A stretch of DNA of 64,000 nucleotides from Grifola frondosa (lineage: Eukaryota; Basidiomycota; Agaricomycetes; Polyporales; Grifolaceae): NCBI GenBank assembly GCA_001683735.1, contig LUGG01000004.1:1860001-1924000 (forward strand), written 5' to 3'. Position 1 is the stretch's first letter. The number at the start of each line of letters is the position of its first letter. Shown here piece by piece: positions 60,154-64,000 of the stretch. The notes below the pieces were generated by a model, which searched no databases, was not told where the DNA came from, and saw nothing but the letters and a program-made list of their open reading frames with translations. The position numbers and the translations under genes are program-made.

Positions 60154-63100
60154 ACCCTCAAACAGATTCAGCCAGGCCTATTACTGGGAAAGCAGAAAAA
60201 ATCCATCAAGCTTGGTGCAGTATAAAATTAATTTTTCATCTAGATTTCCTTCACATATATTTACCCTGCCACAGATAGATTTTTCTATTTTGGTTTGATG
60301 TTTATTGGGATCATTTTATATAGTGATTACTATCTTATATCACATACTCATAACAGGGCAAAGCTGAGGAATGAAGGGGTTGGGATGTGTCAGCTCTCTT
60401 TCATGGTTTGTCACTATGCAAAGGTGTAAACACAGTAGCCCTTGCATGCAAAGCTGAAGAATGAGGTTGGGATACAAAGATACTTTTATGTGACCATAGT
60501 ATATGAGGGCCTTAAACTGTTTACACATTGCTTCCCTTGCACATTCACTCTTCTTAGTAGATGATGGTCTCGATGACTGGATTGAACTTTATAAACAACA
60601 TTAATGAAGGACTGAAAGAGATATTCAGGGCACACATCTGCCTTTTACAGTATGCATATAGGGGGCAGAGTTTTCACTTTGATCTGAGTTAAGGATGGGG
60701 AGGAGGGGCAGGTGTCATGTAATGCTAATAGAATTGAGATATAGGATTTCAACAATGTGAAATGGAATGTACCAAAATGATGAACATTGCATCATTACTC
60801 TTTTTCATAAAGACATTCTCTAAAGTGACACTCAGAGTGATGTCAATCATGTCCCTTAGCAAAGCATCGAGTCCCAGATTAGACCTCACAAAAATTTGCT
60901 AAAGAACAGATAATACAGCAGAGTGAAGTCAAATGGCAAACCACTAAAGAGTGAATTGCACACTTAACCACTGAGTAAGAAGAAGAATTAAACAGGAAGA
61001 GAAAATGAAAGTGAAACTGTGAAACTGAAAATAGAAGTGGAAGTGGAAGCCAAAGCAGAAGAGAAGAAGTTTGCATGTATTATTGATGAGATGTATGAAA
61101 CTTGTAAGCCTAATGTCCAGACCTTGAGTGATGTTCATACCATAGTAGTAGTACCTATGAACACCCAATGTATGTGCACTTGTGAGTTTGCATGTCTCAT
61201 CAATAAGACATGTGAGCTCACATCTAAAGTGTGGTGTCTAGGCTCCTGTCAATACTCAATGTACATGCAGCACTTGCAGCCTGGTCAAACATGGTCAGAT
61301 ACTCACTTGTCTTCTTATCTGTTCTGCTTTGCTTTCAATCTCCCACTTCACTATCTTGCATCAATCACTGCTGTTTAGCAGTGACCGGTGTTTAACAACT
61401 GGCATCGCCATCTTCACTCTGGATGATGAGGCAACACTAAGATCAATAGTTTCCAAGTTGATAAAAATGATGCATGAATGGGGTGTGCACCCCAGCAATG
61501 GATCAAGAATTTATAGTGACTGTGCAGTGTTGATAGAGTCAGCATGCAATTTTCAATGTTAATTGTCATATTATCACCTGGACAGGTTTTCTCCCATGGT
61601 GTGGGTGCACATTCTTCTCACTTGGTGATTGCTCTCACATGGGCAAGGCTCCTTGTGATTATTGGGATGCATTTCTCTTTTTGTAATAGACTGGTCTCAT
61701 CCAGAATGATCTTCTAATTGACACAAGCATCCTCTCTTTTCTGGTTGTGTTGTGATGTCGTCACTTTTGTGGAAATCTTTATCTAAGTGGCCATACTGTG
61801 ACATATATAATGCTGTCTTCATCATCTAGTGTGTTCACCAGATTTGCAACTTCTATTCTCATACTGATTTTCCTCACTATTCAGACAATAACTATATATA
61901 CAGAAGTTGTCAGACTTTTTGCCACTTTTCAACCATTGATGACTTCTGCCAACACTGATGAATGCCATATCCAATTGTTCTGTCATATGGCTGGCTTTGA
62001 TGATAACTCTCAATACCTCCTACATACCATCTCCTTCTCTTTTGTATCATCATATACAGTATGCTGACAGAAGATGGGAGCCTTATGATTAAACCATACA
62101 TTCACAGAAGTATGATTCTTCCATGCCCCATTATACATTTATGTACAAGCAGGAGGGTCCTCAAATCAATTTCACTTTCATAACACTCAAAGACACTGTC
62201 ACTTTTCTACTAAACTATTTTTCTCACCATGGTCAACCTCTCCCTGCCTTTGTTACATTGCTTCTCTCTATGTATTACTTCTCTATGAAGCTAGCTTATT
62301 CCATTGAGAAACTTTTGAACTCACAAATCATGAATGAGATGTATGAAGCTTAAAACACCTTGTATAACATCGAATCTGTCACCATAATCCTAGAGAAACA
62401 CAGCTGGTCAATGGCATGAGCTGATGTCACAGACCAGCTGGACTTTTGCCAGCCAGATGTCACTCTGAAAAATCTGTGTCTCCTTTGCATTAGTTTGGCT
62501 GGGTCTCAGATTCACAGTATGGCCAGATGCCAATCAGAGCAGAATGTGTTCATGATTCTTCAAGAACAGTGTGCTCATGCCAGAAACATTTCTGATATAA
62601 CATCTGTTCAGACAATGTTGGAGAACATCACACCTATCTGGGATGACAGTCAACCTGCATATCAAATGTCAGCATCACTACAATCCTCAGTGTGTTTATT
62701 GTTTGCTGCAGTAAATATTGTTACTGTGCAACTGGAGTTCTTCAGTGGGCCAGGCCTCATATTTATAGTATACCTGAATGTCAATTAGAGCAGCATAGTG
62801 AATCTGTGATTTGAAAACAATAGAATAGAGGTTATGATGCTCCATTCTGATGTGGTTTCAACAATAAAGAAGGCCTATAGATTAACAAAAGATGATGTAT
62901 TCATCCAGGATGAAAAATGAGCTACACACCACACTTCTGCATTAGTGACTTCTTACATCATAGTTGTACACTCTGCCAAGTCATCATCCTACTCCAGTGA
63001 TGATTTTCTGGATTTGTCATTCATGGGCAACCATCAAAGTAGTATAGGATGCAGTTCATTTGTAGCTATAGAGAAATATAGAATATATAGAGCAGACACT

Positions 63101-63669
63101 CATACTTTTGACCAGATCAGGACAAAGCAACATGTATAAAATAGGGATGTTCATGAAGATTCATTAATATTTGAAGAATTAATCATTTGCAGTAGCTATG
63201 TTGTATGTTGAAATCTCCACAATATTTATCTTGCATCATGTTTGTCTGAACCTGCTATCAGAATGTTCATTATGTTTACAAGCATGGCAAAGATTATCAG
63301 ACCAGAAAGAACTGTCCTGGAGTAGACATATGGACCAGAGCAGATATTAGGATGGAATAACCATTTTGGAGTATAGGTTGACTGTCCAGATGACAAAGAT
63401 CATATCAATGTTTAAGACAAAGAAGAGCTATTATGACTTACTTCACAAAGCTGTAAATCAACAATGTAACTATCATCTTCACTATCTGACATCTCCACAT
63501 CAGAATGATCATTGCGAGATGGCTCGATAATACTCTGTGACACAGGGCAGATAGTGTCATGCATGACCACAGTTATGGTAACATAATATAGTCCATCCAG
63601 TGATTGAGCTTCTCCCCTCTGTATGAACATTGAGAGATGGTCAATAAGATTGGACCACTATCATCTAGT
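60154..63669. other. AT-rich, CpG-poor DNA without supported genes
   Basis: About 3.5 kb in which CpG is very rare (for example about one in 61,561-61,800). Open frames up to 119 codons (such as 61,019-61,378) lack recognisable motifs. It may be the decayed 3' part of element A or other old repeats; no LTR copy was found. Confidence 0.45.
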
Positions 63670-63837
63670 GAGTTAAACATAAAATGAAGAGAAAGATGAG
63701 CAAGAGGGAGATCAAAACGAGAAGGACGTGTGAATGCTATAAAATGTGAGATCTACCGAGTTGAACATAAAAAATAAAGAGAAAATAAAGAGAAAGATGA
63801 GCAAGAGGAAGACCAAAACAAGAAGGATGTGTGAATG
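63670..63837 (+). repeat. Local tandem duplication (units of about 67 and 80 bp)
   Basis: 63,670-63,736 and 63,758-63,837 share GAGTT-AACATAAAA, AGAGAAAGATGAGCAAGAG and AAGGA-GTGTGAATG. Two CpG in unit 1 are CpA and TpG in unit 2. Purine-rich, non-coding. Confidence 0.65.
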
Positions 63838-64000
63838 GGATGAAGCATGAGAACAATCTTCTGCAAAAGGTGGTGGACGAAAGGACGAACAGACGAGCTA
63901 GAGCTTATTTTAGTTAGATTTATTTATCTTACATATCTATGTTACATATAATATCCAGCACTGACAGCCTAAATTTCAGCTCCATATTCACCATCATGTT
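63838..64000. other. Window end
   Basis: AT-rich sequence with no feature. Confidence 0.3.

Noticed and set aside
61019..61378. 119-codon frame with Cys-rich middle (CMCTCEFAC)
   Set aside because: It is in AT-rich repeat-like DNA, lacks a domain signature and is probably chance.

Overview
The window looks like nuclear DNA of a basidiomycete fungus, most likely an Agaricomycete of the polypore/mushroom kind. The evidence is densely packed genes cut by many 45-70 nt GT-AG introns, GC-rich third codon positions, and products typical of such fungi: an M50B-like peptidase, an SRPK kinase, Rab GTPases, BTB proteins, a PL14-type lyase and a large Cys-rich membrane protein. No bacterial operon, phage or CRISPR signal is present. 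The species is inference.

From 1 to about 40,900 the DNA is gene-rich. In order: M50B-like zinc peptidase (+), SRPK-type kinase (+), Rab11/Ypt3 GTPase (-), L-rhamnose mutarotase-like protein (-), senescence/spartin-domain protein (-), multi-pass membrane protein (-), two unrecognised and frame-broken minus-strand genes, ITFG1/TIP-like FG-GAP membrane protein (+), LACTB2-like metallo-beta-lactamase (-) divergent from spliceosomal CWC22 (+), an intron-bearing tRNA-Ser(CGA) (-), a glutaredoxin-like gene 8 nt ahead of a CCHC/PSP-domain gene (+), a Cys-rich receptor-like membrane protein (-), a tandemly duplicated and decayed BTB gene (+), REV1 (-) divergent from YPT1/RAB1 (+), a SAM methyltransferase (+), and a secreted PL14-like polysaccharide lyase (-). 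These are mostly housekeeping genes (splicing, vesicle traffic, DNA damage tolerance) with no sign of a metabolic cluster.

From about 40,900 to the end the DNA is AT-rich, visibly poor in CpG and filled with nested mobile elements. An old Ty3/gypsy-type element on the plus strand (A) begins near a tRNA-like primer site at 44,139 and has a gag ORF from 44,387. A second gypsy-type element (B, minus strand, 45,713-54,716, 183/182 bp LTRs, TCGT target duplication) sits inside A's protease coding sequence; A's reading frame resumes on the other side. Three copies of a 374-381 bp hAT-like MITE occur, two with perfect 8 bp target duplications: one next to A, one inside B, one inside A. Part of A's reverse transcriptase (394 nt) has been cut out at 57,990/57,991 and lies inverted 1.8 kb downstream. 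Stops in both elements are largely TGA where related proteins have Arg (CGA), and the B LTRs differ by 17 transitions to 1 transversion, which points to C-to-T decay at CpG.

In the gene-rich part, nine apparent frame breaks can each be repaired by adding one base, usually in a short homopolymer. This looks more like an assembly artefact than nine pseudogenes, and it bears on how those genes should be read.
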